Below, piece after piece: positions 18,614 through 27,823 of a stretch of DNA of 32,569 bases. The stretch lies in contig JAJUHM010000006.1 in NCBI GenBank assembly GCA_029279925.1, positions 1-32,569 on the forward strand. Reading direction: 5' to 3'. This DNA is from Aquabacterium olei (GTDB taxonomy: Bacteria; Pseudomonadota; Gammaproteobacteria; Burkholderiales; Burkholderiaceae_C). The position numbers were made by a program, and so were the translations under genes. How positions within the stretch are numbered: position 1 is the first letter of the stretch; each line of letters begins with the position of its first letter. The notes under the pieces were generated by a model. The model saw only the letters and a program-made list of their open reading frames with translations, searched no databases and had not been told where the DNA came from.

Positions 18614-18634
18614 CAGGGCCGTTTTCCGGCCCTG
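18614..18634. promoter_or_regulatory. Intergenic hairpin CAGGGCCG-TTTTC-CGGCCCTG between ABC ATPase gene and porin gene
   Basis: 8-bp perfect stem with a 5-nt loop in the 102-nt gap 18567-18668. Confidence 0.4.
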
Positions 18635-18668
18635 GAACGGGGGGGTGATTCAGCGGGCGGTCGGGACG

Positions 18669-19778
18669 TCAGGCTGCCGCGTGCACCTGGCTTTGGGCGA
18701 TGTCCCAGCTGAGGTGGGCGGTGGATCCGATCTGCCAGTCGGCCGGCACGCCAGGGCGAAGGGGGACGCGGATGTCGAGGTCCTGCTCCCAGGCTGTACT
18801 GAGATGCACCTGCATGACGTCACCGAGGTAGCTCAGGTCGGTCACGCGAACAGGGATGCTCGGGCCGTCGTGCCGCGCTGCGTGCTGCAGTGACAGACGG
18901 TCGGGGCGCAGCATGAGCGCCGCGTCGGCGCCTGTCGGTGCGTCACAGCGCAAGGGCGCATTGGCTACGCGACGTCCATCGGGCAGGACGACGTCCGCAA
19001 GCCCCCCTCGGCGCTGTTCCAGCTTGACGGGCAGGAAGTTGCTGTGGCCGATGAAGCCCGCCACAAAACGGGTGGCGGGGTGCTCGTACAGCTCGTGGCC
19101 CGTGCCCACCTGTTCGATGCGTCCTTTGTTAAACACGGCAATGCGATCAGACAGACGCAGCGCTTCCTCCTGGTCGTGGGTCACGTACAGGATCGTGATG
19201 CCCGTGTCGTGATGAATGCGTTTGAGCTCGAACTGGATCTCCTCGCGCAGTTGCTTGTCAAGTGCCGACAGCGGCTCGTCCATCAGCAACACCGGCGGGT
19301 TGTAGGCCAGCGCGCGGGCGATGGCCACCCGCTGCTGTTGCCCGCCCGAGAGCTGGCTGGGCTTGCGGTCGCCGTGCTGATGCAGGTGAACCAGCTTGAG
19401 CATGGCCTGCACCCGCTCGGCGATGCGAGATCTCTCCCAGCCGCGCACTCGCAACGGGAAGGCAACGTTCTCCGCCACGCTGAGGTGGGGAAACAGCGTG
19501 TAGCGCTGAAACACCATACCGATGTTGCGCTCGTTGGGTGGCACATTAAGCAGCGGTTTGCCGGCAAGCTGCACTGTGCCTTCGGTAGGATCCTGGAAGC
19601 CGGCGGTGATGTAGAGCGTCGTGCTCTTGCCTGAGCCTGACGGGCCGAGGAAGGTCATGAACTCACCCTCGCGGATGTCCAGCGACACGCCGTCGATCGC
19701 CACGGATTGGCCGTAGGTCTTGCGCAGGCCGCGGATGCTCAGGAAGGGGGCGTCAGGGGTTGTCGTTTCAGTGGCCAT
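18669..19778 (-). CDS. ABC transporter ATP-binding protein (PotA-like, spermidine/putrescine family)
   Basis: Walker A GPSGSGKST, signature LSGGQQQRVAIARALAYNPPVLLMDEPLSALDK, TOBE-like C-terminus; start MATETTTPDAPFLSIRGLRKTYG. Confidence 0.93.
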   Translation of the reverse strand: MATETTTPDAPFLSIRGLRKTYGQSVAIDGVSLDIREGEFMTFLGPSGSGKSTTLYITAGFQDPTEGTVQLAGKPLLNVPPNERNIGMVFQRYTLFPHLSVAENVAFPLRVRGWERSRIAERVQAMLKLVHLHQHGDRKPSQLSGGQQQRVAIARALAYNPPVLLMDEPLSALDKQLREEIQFELKRIHHDTGITILYVTHDQEEALRLSDRIAVFNKGRIEQVGTGHELYEHPATRFVAGFIGHSNFLPVKLEQRRGGLADVVLPDGRRVANAPLRCDAPTGADAALMLRPDRLSLQHAARHDGPSIPVRVTDLSYLGDVMQVHLSTAWEQDLDIRVPLRPGVPADWQIGSTAHLSWDIAQSQVHAAA

Positions 19779-20577
19779 GGTCGTCGTCTTTCTTGAACAG
19801 GGCAGCAATCAGCATGAAGATCAGGGTGATGCCGATCAGCACGGTGGACACCGCAGCGATCACGGGTGACAGGTCTTGCCGCAGGGCGCTCCAGATGCGC
19901 ACTGGAAGGGTTTCCATGCCGGGCGTCGCCATGAAGATGGAAACGACCACTTCGTCCCAGGACACTAGGAAGGAGAACACGCCGGCGGCGAACAGGCTGA
20001 GGCGCAGGGCGGGCAGCGTGACACGCCACTTCACCTGCCATGGAGTGGCGCCGCAGATCAAGGCCGCCTCCTCGAGCGCGAAGTCATAGCCTTCGAGTGC
20101 GTTGCACAGCGTGATGATGGAGAAGGGCAGTGCAATCACCAGGTGGCCGATGACGAAGCCCACAAAAGTACCCGTCAGGCCGACCTTGAGACACAGTGCG
20201 TACAGCGCCACGGCCAGCACCACCACGGGCAAGACCATCGGGGTGATGAAAAAGCCTCGGAGTAGCGCGCGCCCCGGGAAGGTGCCTCGTACCAGCGCCA
20301 GGGCTGTGATGAACCCGAGGCTGACGGACAGCGCGGTCACGACGAGCGCGACGCGGGTGCTGTGCCACATCGCCTGCAGCCATCCGGGATCGGCCCACAT
20401 TTCGCGGTACCACTGCAGCGTCCAGCCAGGCGGGGGAAAGATGAGCCAGGGTGAGGAGCCGAAGGACAGCAGGGTGATGAAGACGATCGGTGCGAGGAGG
20501 AACGCCACCACGAGTGTGCCGATGGCGCCCAGGCTCAGACGGAGGGGGAGGCCCAGGCGATCATGGTCAAGCAGCAT
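19768..20577 (-). CDS. ABC transporter permease (PotC-like)
   Basis: MLLDHDRLGLPLRLSLGAIGTLVVAFLLAPIVFITLLSFG; EEAALICGATPWQVKWRVTLPALR (EAA loop). Confidence 0.9.
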   Translation of the reverse strand: MLLDHDRLGLPLRLSLGAIGTLVVAFLLAPIVFITLLSFGSSPWLIFPPPGWTLQWYREMWADPGWLQAMWHSTRVALVVTALSVSLGFITALALVRGTFPGRALLRGFFITPMVLPVVVLAVALYALCLKVGLTGTFVGFVIGHLVIALPFSIITLCNALEGYDFALEEAALICGATPWQVKWRVTLPALRLSLFAAGVFSFLVSWDEVVVSIFMATPGMETLPVRIWSALRQDLSPVIAAVSTVLIGITLIFMLIAALFKKDDDHGH

Positions 20578-21448
20578 GCTGGCCTCCCTTCGCTGGGAAG
20601 AGTTTGAGTTGAAGGGCGTACAGGCCCAGGGTGATGACGAGCAGCACCAGGGAGGCGGCCCCTGCAAGGCCCCAGTTGAGAAGGGACTGCACCAGCTGGG
20701 CGATCAGTTCGGCCAGCATCATGTGGCTGGCGCCCCCAAGCAAGGCGGGGGTCACGAAGTAGCCCAGAGACATTACAAACACCATCAGCGCGCCGCTGGC
20801 CACACCGGGCAGGGCCAGTGGCCAAAGCACCAGCCAGAACGCCTGCCAGCGCGAGGCGCCACACGTGGCGGCGGCACGCAGGATCGCCGGGTCCAGCGCC
20901 TTGATCGTCGCGTGCAGGGGCAGAACCAGGAAGGGCAGCATGATGTAGGTCATGCCGATGGTGACGCCCGTGAGGTTGTTGACCAAGGCGAGTGGTTCGT
21001 CGATGACGCCCCATTTCATCAAGGTCTGGTTGATGAAGCCAGTGCGTTGCAGCAGCACCATCCAGGCGTAGGTCCGAACCAGCAGGTTGGTCCACATGGA
21101 TAGCAGCAGGCAGCCCATCAGGAAGCGGCTCCAGCGGCTCGGCATGATGGCCATCAGCCAGGCGACCGGGAAGCCCAACACCACCGTTACCACGGTGACC
21201 ACGGAGGCGACCAGCAAGGTGTTGTAGAGCACCTTGACGTAGGTCCAGCTGCCAACAAGTTCTGCGTAGTGCTGCAGGCCGAACTCGGGCTCTGTGATGC
21301 TGCGCAGGAGCAGGCTCAGAACGGGCAGCACGAAGAACAGAGCCAGCAGGGCCAGGGAGGGGGTGAGCCAGGCGAGGCCGCTGCGCCGTCTGGGCGGTGC
21401 AGCGACGGCCGGTAGAGCCAAGGTGGCCGTCATGGTGTCAGTGGGCAT
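20567..21448 (-). CDS. ABC transporter permease (PotB-like)
   Basis: MPTDTMTATLALPAVAAPPRRRSGLAWLTPSLALLALFFVLPVLSLL; RAAATCGASRWQAFWLVLWPLALPGV (EAA loop). An alternative start at 21469 is possible. Confidence 0.9.
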   Translation of the reverse strand: MPTDTMTATLALPAVAAPPRRRSGLAWLTPSLALLALFFVLPVLSLLLRSITEPEFGLQHYAELVGSWTYVKVLYNTLLVASVVTVVTVVLGFPVAWLMAIMPSRWSRFLMGCLLLSMWTNLLVRTYAWMVLLQRTGFINQTLMKWGVIDEPLALVNNLTGVTIGMTYIMLPFLVLPLHATIKALDPAILRAAATCGASRWQAFWLVLWPLALPGVASGALMVFVMSLGYFVTPALLGGASHMMLAELIAQLVQSLLNWGLAGAASLVLLVITLGLYALQLKLFPAKGGQHAA

Positions 21449-21508
21449 GGGTTCATCCTCTAGGGGCAAGCGCAGGGGCCGAGCCCCTGCGCACTTCCGC
21501 GGCGCGGG

Positions 21509-22552
21509 TTACTGGGCCTGCCAGGCGTACCAGCGCTTGGCGACGACGTCGCGGTTCTCTGCCCACCAGGCCATGTTCAGGTTGATCTGGCCTTTGGTGA
21601 ACTGATCGGGCAGGGCCTTGACCGCCGCAGGGGACATCAGCGCCTTCGAACCGAGGTTGACCGGGGCGTAGGCTGTGTCCGTCGCGAAGTCGGCCTGCCC
21701 CTTGGCACCAGCGGCATAAGCCAGGAACTTCATCGCCTGGGCCTTGCGCTTGCTGCCCTTGGGAACGACGAGCACGTCGGCGGCTGTCAGGCTTTGAGTC
21801 CACGACACGTCCACGTTCTGGCCACTGCTCTCGACAGAGTGCACGCGACCGTTCCAGAACACGCCGATGGGCGCTTCCCCCGAAGCCAGCAACTGCTGCG
21901 ACTGGGCGCCTCCCGTCCACCACACGATGTTGCCCTTGATGGTGTCCAGCTTCTTGAAGGCGCGGTCGAGGTCCAGCGGGTAGAGCTTGTCGGCAGGCAC
22001 GCCGTCGGCCAGCAGGGCCATTTCCAGCACGCCAGGGGCGGACCATTTGTAGAAGGTGCGTTTGCCGGGGTAGGTCTTGGTGTCGAACAGGGCCGAGAAG
22101 TTGGCGGGGGCCTTGCCCTTGTAGATGTCCTTGTTGAAGGCCATCACGAAGGCGTAGTAGAAGCTGCCCACGTGGTACGGACCGGAGAAACGCGGGTCGA
22201 GCTGGGCCTTGGGGACCACGCTGTAGTCGATCGGCTCGAGCAGGCCATCCTTGGCGGCCTTCGCGGCAAAGTCGGCCTCGACGTCGACCACGTCCCATGT
22301 GACGTTGCCGCTCTCGACCATGGCCTTGAACTTGCCGTAATCGGTCGGACCGTCTTGCTGCACGGTGATGCCCGTGACCGCAGTGAAGGGGACGGCCCAG
22401 TGTTTCTTCTGGGCAGCCTGGGTGGTGCCACCCCAGCTGGTGAAGACGATGCCGTCTTGCTGGGCTTGCGCGCTCAGGCTGGTGGCGCCCAGCAGGCCCA
22501 TCACAAGGGTGGCGATGGCGTGACGACGGGGGGAGCGAAGGGTATCGGTCAT
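21509..22552 (-). CDS. ABC transporter substrate-binding protein (PotD-like)
   Basis: 347 aa; signal peptide ending AQAQQDG; IVFTSWGGTTQAAQKKHWAVPFTAVTGITVQQDGPTDYGKFKAMVESGNVTWDVVDVE. Confidence 0.92.
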   Translation of the reverse strand: MTDTLRSPRRHAIATLVMGLLGATSLSAQAQQDGIVFTSWGGTTQAAQKKHWAVPFTAVTGITVQQDGPTDYGKFKAMVESGNVTWDVVDVEADFAAKAAKDGLLEPIDYSVVPKAQLDPRFSGPYHVGSFYYAFVMAFNKDIYKGKAPANFSALFDTKTYPGKRTFYKWSAPGVLEMALLADGVPADKLYPLDLDRAFKKLDTIKGNIVWWTGGAQSQQLLASGEAPIGVFWNGRVHSVESSGQNVDVSWTQSLTAADVLVVPKGSKRKAQAMKFLAYAAGAKGQADFATDTAYAPVNLGSKALMSPAAVKALPDQFTKGQINLNMAWWAENRDVVAKRWYAWQAQ

Positions 22553-22592
22553 GGTCGTGTGCAGGTTGGGGTGGGGCGGAAGAAACAGGGGC

Positions 22593-22907
22593 TCAGGGCA
22601 AGGGGGAGAAGGAAGCCGGGCGCATGACCTTGCTGTCCATTTCCTCGATCAAGGCCTGGATGTGTGGGATGAAGGCTTGCCAGGCTGGGTCGGCAGCCAG
22701 CGTGGCGCGGCGACGGTCGCGTTCGTCCAGGCTCTGGAAAGCCCAGATGTGCACGATCTGGTTCTGGGGTCCGATGTCGGACTGGAAGTACCCGACCAGG
22801 TGGCCGAGGTGCGCGCGCTGGATCGCGATGCCTTGCTCGCCCACCAGGGCCAGGTAGTTGGGCAGGGCGCCGACCTTGAGGCGATAGGTGCGGATCTCGT
22901 AGTACAT
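22593..22907 (-). CDS. NIPSNAP family protein
   Basis: 104 aa; MYYEIRTYRLKVGALPNYLALVGEQGIAIQRAHLGHLVGYFQSDIGPQNQIVHIWAFQSLDERDRRRATLAADPAWQAF. Confidence 0.88.
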   Translation of the reverse strand: MYYEIRTYRLKVGALPNYLALVGEQGIAIQRAHLGHLVGYFQSDIGPQNQIVHIWAFQSLDERDRRRATLAADPAWQAFIPHIQALIEEMDSKVMRPASFSPLP

Positions 22908-22909
22908 GT

Positions 22910-24406
22910 TCAGCGCATCACGAAGGGGTCGGGGATGGGAGCGTCCGAGGTGTTGATCCAAACGGACTTGGTGCGGGTGTAAGCCAGCGCGGCTTCCATG
23001 CCACCTTCGCGGCCCAGACCGCTTTGGCCGAAGCCGCCGAAGGGCACAAGCGGAGAGACGACTCGGTAGGTGTTGACCCACACGATGCCGGCGCGCAACT
23101 CGCGGATGAGGCGGTGGGCCCGCGTCAGGTTGGTGGTGAACACGCCCGAAGCCAGACCGTAAGCGCTGTCGTTGGCCAGCGCGATGGCCTCGGCTTCGTT
23201 GTCGAAGCGGATCACGCTGAGCACGGGACCGAAGAACTCGGTGCGCAGGCTCGGGATGTCGGCGTGCGGACAGTCCAGGATGGTGGGCGCGACATAGTGG
23301 CTGTCGGGCGCGAAACCTTCTGCCGTGCCGCCGCCGCACACCAGCGTGGCACCCGCATCGATGCTGGCCTTCACGGTGCGCTGAAGGTGCTCGACCTGCT
23401 TGCGCGTGGCCAGCGGTCCCATCTCGGTGGCCAGATCTTGCGGGCTGCCGATGCGGATCCGGGCAGCCTTCTCGGCCAGCATGGCCAGCAGGCGATCGGC
23501 CACGCCACGCTGCACCAGCAGGCGTGAGCCAGCCACGCAACTCTGGCCGCTGGCACCGAAGATGCCAGCGACGATGCTGTTGCAGGCGCTTTCCAGATCG
23601 ACGTCGTCGAACACCAGCACGGGCGACTTGCCACCGAGTTCGAGCGAGGTGTCGGCCAGGTTCTCGGCCGTGTTGCGCACGATGTGCCGCGCGGTCTCCG
23701 GGCCACCGGTAAAGGCCACCTTGTCGACCAGTGGGTGCGTGGTCAGCGTTTGGCCGCAGTCGTGGCCAAAGCCAGTGATGACGTTGACCACCCCGGCGGG
23801 GAAGCCCGCTTCATGCACCAGCTTGGCAAAGGCCAGCAGAGGCGCCGGGCCTTCTTCAGACGCTTTTAGCACCACGGTGCAGCCTGCTGCCAGTGCGGGA
23901 CCCAGTTTGACGGCCGAGAGAAAGAGCTGCGAGTTCCACGGCACGATGGCGGCCACCACGCCCAGGGGCTCGCGGCGGGTGTAGGCCTCCATGTCGGCCT
24001 TGTCCACCGGCAGGTGGCGGCCTTCCATCTTGTCGGCGAGGCCCGCGTAGTAGCGGTAGTACTCGGCCACGTAGCCGATCTGCGCACGGGTTTCGCGGAT
24101 CACCTTGCCGGTGTCGCGCGTTTCCAGCTCGGCCAACATCGTGGCGTCGCGGGTGATCAGATCCGCCAGCCGGGCCAGCAACTTGCCGCGCGCACTAGCA
24201 TGCAGGCCGCGCCAGGGAGACGCTGTCAAGGCCCGATGGGCTGCTCGCACGGCACGGTTCACGTCTTCCGACGTGGCGGCGGGCATGCGGGCCCAGGCCT
24301 GGCCGGTGGCCGGGTCCACGCTGTCGAAGTGCGCGGTGCCCGGCTCGAATTGGCCGTCGATGTAGTGCTGGAAGGTCTGCAGCATGGCGGGCCTGAGTGG
24401 GTTCAT
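22910..24406 (-). CDS. NAD(P)-dependent aldehyde dehydrogenase
   Basis: 498 aa; VAAIVPWNSQLFLSAVKLGPALAAGCTVVLKASEEGPAPLLAFAKLVHEAGFPAGVVNVITG; SLELGGKSPVLVFDDVDLE...FGASGQSCVAGSRLLVQ. Confidence 0.93.
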   Translation of the reverse strand: MNPLRPAMLQTFQHYIDGQFEPGTAHFDSVDPATGQAWARMPAATSEDVNRAVRAAHRALTASPWRGLHASARGKLLARLADLITRDATMLAELETRDTGKVIRETRAQIGYVAEYYRYYAGLADKMEGRHLPVDKADMEAYTRREPLGVVAAIVPWNSQLFLSAVKLGPALAAGCTVVLKASEEGPAPLLAFAKLVHEAGFPAGVVNVITGFGHDCGQTLTTHPLVDKVAFTGGPETARHIVRNTAENLADTSLELGGKSPVLVFDDVDLESACNSIVAGIFGASGQSCVAGSRLLVQRGVADRLLAMLAEKAARIRIGSPQDLATEMGPLATRKQVEHLQRTVKASIDAGATLVCGGGTAEGFAPDSHYVAPTILDCPHADIPSLRTEFFGPVLSVIRFDNEAEAIALANDSAYGLASGVFTTNLTRAHRLIRELRAGIVWVNTYRVVSPLVPFGGFGQSGLGREGGMEAALAYTRTKSVWINTSDAPIPDPFVMR

Positions 24407-25440
24407 TGGAAGGCGGGAACGACCTGGGCGATGAAGCGTTCCAGCGTGCGCTTCTTGGTCTCGAAGGGCATGCAGTTGTCGATCCAGAAGCTGTACTGGT
24501 TGTAGCCCTGGGCTTCGTACGACTTCAATCGGGCGATCACCTCATCGGCCTGACCGATCACCAGCGTTTCGCGCAGCTTCTCGGGGGCGTACTGCGGGAA
24601 GGCGTCGAGGTCTTCCTGTCGCAGCGGCTCCATCAGCCCTTGCTCGATCGGGCGTTCCTTTTTCACCCACTTCATGAAGTGGCAATAGAAGGCCTGCAGA
24701 TCCTTGCACGCCTGGTTGACTTCCGCCTCGTCAGCACCGACGAAGGTGTGCATCAGCAGCATGATCTGCGGGCGCGGCACCTCGGGGTGGGCCGCACAGG
24801 CAGCGTTGAAGCGGTCCATCAGAGAGGCCACTTCGGCGTCGCCTGAGGCCAGCGGAGTGACCTGTACATTGCAGCCGCTTCCCACGGCGAAGTCGTGCGA
24901 ATGCGGGTCGCGGGCGGCGATCCACATCGGTGGCCAGGGCGACTGCACCGGTCGGGGCAGCGGGGTGGTGGCCGGGAACTGCCAGTAAGGCGTATCGGCG
25001 GATGCATTGCCCTGGAACAGCCTTTGCAACAGCGGCACCATGTCGCGCATGCGGGCGCCGGCCTCCATTGCGTCCAGCCCCGGGAACAGGCGTTCGTATT
25101 CGAACATGTAGGCGCCGCGGGCAATGCCGAGGTCCAGCCGGCCCTTGCTGAGGGCGTCGACGAGCCCCGCCTCACCAGCGAGCTTGATCGGGTGCCAGAA
25201 CGGCGCGATGACGGTGCCCGTGCCCAGGCGGATGGTCGACGTCTTGGCAGCCAGGTGGGCGAGGTTCACGAAAGGGTTCGGTGCAATGGTGAACCCCATG
25301 CCGTGATGCTCGCCGACCCATGCGGCCTCAAAGCCGCCCCGCTCGGCGATCTGCACCAGCTCGGTCATCTCATCGAGTTGCTGCGTGATGGGGGTCTGAT
25401 CGTCGTAGCGCTCGACGTGCAGGAAAAGAGAGAACTTCAT
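24403..25440 (-). CDS. LLM class flavin-dependent oxidoreductase (bacterial luciferase-like monooxygenase)
   Basis: 345 aa; MKFSLFLHVERYDDQTPITQQLDEMTELVQIAERGGFEAAWVGEHHGMGFTIAPNPFVNLAHLAAKTSTIRLGTGTVIAPFWHPIKLAGEAGLVDALSKGRLDLGIARG. Confidence 0.93.
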   Translation of the reverse strand: MKFSLFLHVERYDDQTPITQQLDEMTELVQIAERGGFEAAWVGEHHGMGFTIAPNPFVNLAHLAAKTSTIRLGTGTVIAPFWHPIKLAGEAGLVDALSKGRLDLGIARGAYMFEYERLFPGLDAMEAGARMRDMVPLLQRLFQGNASADTPYWQFPATTPLPRPVQSPWPPMWIAARDPHSHDFAVGSGCNVQVTPLASGDAEVASLMDRFNAACAAHPEVPRPQIMLLMHTFVGADEAEVNQACKDLQAFYCHFMKWVKKERPIEQGLMEPLRQEDLDAFPQYAPEKLRETLVIGQADEVIARLKSYEAQGYNQYSFWIDNCMPFETKKRTLERFIAQVVPAFQ

Positions 25441-25463
25441 GATCGGGCTCCAGTCAGGTCAAG

Positions 25464-26357
25464 TCAGGCGGTGGCCAGGGGGCGCACTTCGCCCGCGTCC
25501 TGGTTGCCGATGTAGATGCCGAAGGCGTCCTGGGCACGCTCACGCGCATAGCGGTTGAGCATGGCCTGCAGGGCGGTGTTGGCCAGGTTGAGTCGCGGTA
25601 ACTCGGCCACCGGGATGCAGCGCAAGGCATTGTCCTTGGGGGGGTGTGCGCTGCGGCCGCGGTACACGATGCGCGAGCCGGTCGGCGTGTCAAACACCGC
25701 GAAAAGGAAGTCGACCGAGGCCTGTACGCCATGTTGCTTCAGCGCGTCCAGCAGGCCAGCCACATCTCCTGAGGTGGGCAAATCCAGACCGTCCGGTCCG
25801 GCACTCAGCAAGACGCCATCCGGGGTCTCGATGAGGGCGGTGGTGCGTGCCTGGCGGGCCAGGGCTTCCTGCGCGGCCTGCTGCAGCTGGAAGCCGACAT
25901 AGGCTCCCTGGCAATAGCCCAGCGGTCGGGCCGTGCGCTGGCCCATGTCCTGTACCTGCCCGATCAGGATGGTGTGGTCGCCGGCATCCACACGTTGATG
26001 CACAGTACAGTCGAACCAGGCCACTGCCCCGGCGATGAGCGGGGCACCGGTGGTGCCCGGGTGCCACGCCGCCTGGCTGAACTTGTCGGGCGACTTGGAA
26101 GCGAACAGACCACTGATGTCTCGCTGGTCTTCGGCCAGGATGTTGATGGCAAAGCGGTCAGCTTCCATGAACACGGGGTGGCTGGCCGTGGTCTTACCCA
26201 GGCAGACCAGCACGAGGGCTGGATCGAGCGACACCGAGGTGAATGAGTTGGCCGTCAGGCCGCGCGGCGTGCCGTCGGTGTCGACCGTGGTGACGACCGT
26301 CACACCGGTCGGGAAGTTGCCGAGGGCTTGCCGAAAGGCTTTGGGATCGATGCTCAT
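25464..26357 (-). CDS. Flavin reductase family protein with an additional C-terminal (degenerate Nudix-like?) domain
   Basis: 297 aa; MSIDPKAFRQALGNFPTGVTVVTTVDTDGTPRGLTANSFTSVSLDPALVLVCLGKTTASHPVFMEADRFAINILAEDQRDIS (flavin reductase-like); extra ~130 aa ALIETPDGVLLSAG...GSRIVYRGRSAHPPKDN... Confidence 0.9.
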   Translation of the reverse strand: MSIDPKAFRQALGNFPTGVTVVTTVDTDGTPRGLTANSFTSVSLDPALVLVCLGKTTASHPVFMEADRFAINILAEDQRDISGLFASKSPDKFSQAAWHPGTTGAPLIAGAVAWFDCTVHQRVDAGDHTILIGQVQDMGQRTARPLGYCQGAYVGFQLQQAAQEALARQARTTALIETPDGVLLSAGPDGLDLPTSGDVAGLLDALKQHGVQASVDFLFAVFDTPTGSRIVYRGRSAHPPKDNALRCIPVAELPRLNLANTALQAMLNRYARERAQDAFGIYIGNQDAGEVRPLATA

Positions 26358-27199
26358 GCGGCCTCCAGTTTGTTTGCGCGGGCCTCCGCGGCCAGCAGGA
26401 AGGGGAGCAACTCCCCGTGGACTTGCGGGGCACCGGTCAGCCCCATCATGTGTCGCTCACCGGCCAGGACCCGGCACCGGGAGCCCGGGACTGCGGCGGC
26501 CATCGACTTGGTCATGTCCGGTGTGGAATTCGGATCGAACTCGCCGGTCATGAACAGGGCGGGGGGCTGCAGTTCAGTCAGTCTTCCAATGTGGGCGCGG
26601 TCGCTCGTGGCAAACAGGGCATAGGTGCGGGCATAGCCTTCTGCGTTCACGTCTTCAAGCAGGCGCTTGCACAGCTGCGCCGTTGTTTCCAGGTAAGGCG
26701 GGATCGGCTGACCAAACCAGCGTGCCAGCGTGGCCGCGATCCCGCCCTGTGTGTTGGACGTCTGCAGGCTGCGCACACGTTCCTGCACAGCCTCCCGTTG
26801 GGCGTCGCTGCGGTTGTAGACCGCATTGAGCGCGCTGACGCTCAGGCAACGTGCCGGCTCTCGCAAGGCAAATTCCAGTGCCACCAGCGCGCCCATGGAG
26901 TGGCCCACGATGTGAGCACGAGGCAGGTCCAGCTGGTCAAGCAGACGCTTGACCTGGTCTGCATAGTCCGCAAGTGCCGGGTTTTCCGGCGGGAGCGGGC
27001 TGCGGCCATGACCGAGCATGTCGAAGGTCACCACGGTGCGATCTCGGGCGAAGCCCAGGATCTGGGGCACCCACACGTCCTGCTGCATGCCGACGCCGTG
27101 TATGAACACGATGGGCGTCCCTTGTCCATACACCGCATAGCTGGTCCCGTCGGGCAACAGACCGCGGGCGCGGCTGGGGGGCGGCTGGAGTTCAGGCAT
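26354..27199 (-). CDS. Alpha/beta hydrolase
   Basis: Start MPELQPPPSRARGLLPDGTSYAVYGQGTPIVFIHGVGMQQDVW; VGHSMGALVALEFAL nucleophile elbow; MTGEFDPNST; AGERHMMGLTG. Confidence 0.9.
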   Translation of the reverse strand: MPELQPPPSRARGLLPDGTSYAVYGQGTPIVFIHGVGMQQDVWVPQILGFARDRTVVTFDMLGHGRSPLPPENPALADYADQVKRLLDQLDLPRAHIVGHSMGALVALEFALREPARCLSVSALNAVYNRSDAQREAVQERVRSLQTSNTQGGIAATLARWFGQPIPPYLETTAQLCKRLLEDVNAEGYARTYALFATSDRAHIGRLTELQPPALFMTGEFDPNSTPDMTKSMAAAVPGSRCRVLAGERHMMGLTGAPQVHGELLPFLLAAEARANKLEAA

Positions 27200-27776
27200 T
27201 GTTTTGCAGCTCCGCCATGTCCTTGTAGCGGTCACCAATGCGGTGGTGTGGGCGGCCGCCGATGGAAGCGCCCAGTGCCACGACGATTTCGTCGGGTGCT
27301 GGCGCATCGGTGATCGAGAACTGGATCGTCAGATAGTGCGAGCGCATGCCCTCGTCGTGCTTGTGCATCAGGGGAATGGCGATGGGACACGCCGGCCCGC
27401 CCCGCACGTTGGTGAAGCTCAGGAAGCTTTTAGCGCCCACGGCGTTTCGGTAGTGGTTGCCGAAGCGGAGCGTATGGGTCAGGGCGGAGGCGTGTTCGAC
27501 TTCGCCGGACGTGCCGACGATGGCCGCTTTGCCGTAGGCCTCCACGGCCTCGCCCGAGCCGGCCATGCGGATGATCTCCCGCGTCAGCAGTTCACCCAGT
27601 TGCGGCGCGATCTCGCGAATCTCGGGCTGAAGGTCCTCCACGAAGCCTCGGCCCGCCCAGGGGTTGCGCAACACTGCCGCAGCGGCAAACAGGCGCAGGG
27701 GTTTGGCGGCCACCTTGCCGCCTTCAATGAGGGTGTCTTCCGTATAGGTGACGACTTTGCGAAGGGCGAACGTCAT
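27192..27776 (-). CDS. Amino acid synthesis family protein (PF06684/DUF1185)
   Basis: Start MTFALRKVVTYTEDTLIEGGKVAAKPLRLFAAAAVLRNPWAGRGFVEDLQPEIREIAPQLGELLTREI ... AIVGTSGEVEHASALTHTLRFGNHYRNAVGAKSFLSFTNVRGGPACPIAIPLMHKHDEGMRSHYLTIQFSI. The ORF track extends it to 28130 through the upstream region. Confidence 0.88.
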   Translation of the reverse strand: MTFALRKVVTYTEDTLIEGGKVAAKPLRLFAAAAVLRNPWAGRGFVEDLQPEIREIAPQLGELLTREIIRMAGSGEAVEAYGKAAIVGTSGEVEHASALTHTLRFGNHYRNAVGAKSFLSFTNVRGGPACPIAIPLMHKHDEGMRSHYLTIQFSITDAPAPDEIVVALGASIGGRPHHRIGDRYKDMAELQNNA

Positions 27777-27809
27777 GAGCAGATTCCTTGGTTGTTGGCG
27801 CTTTGTATG

Positions 27810-27823
27810 TTGGTATACCAAGC
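27810..27823. promoter_or_regulatory. Candidate FCD-GntR operator, site 1 (TTGGTATACCAAGC)
   Basis: 12-bp perfect palindrome TTGGTATACCAA at 27810-27821, 33 nt of sequence from the 27776 start codon; resembles TTGGTnnnACCAA-type sites of FCD GntR regulators. Confidence 0.6.
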
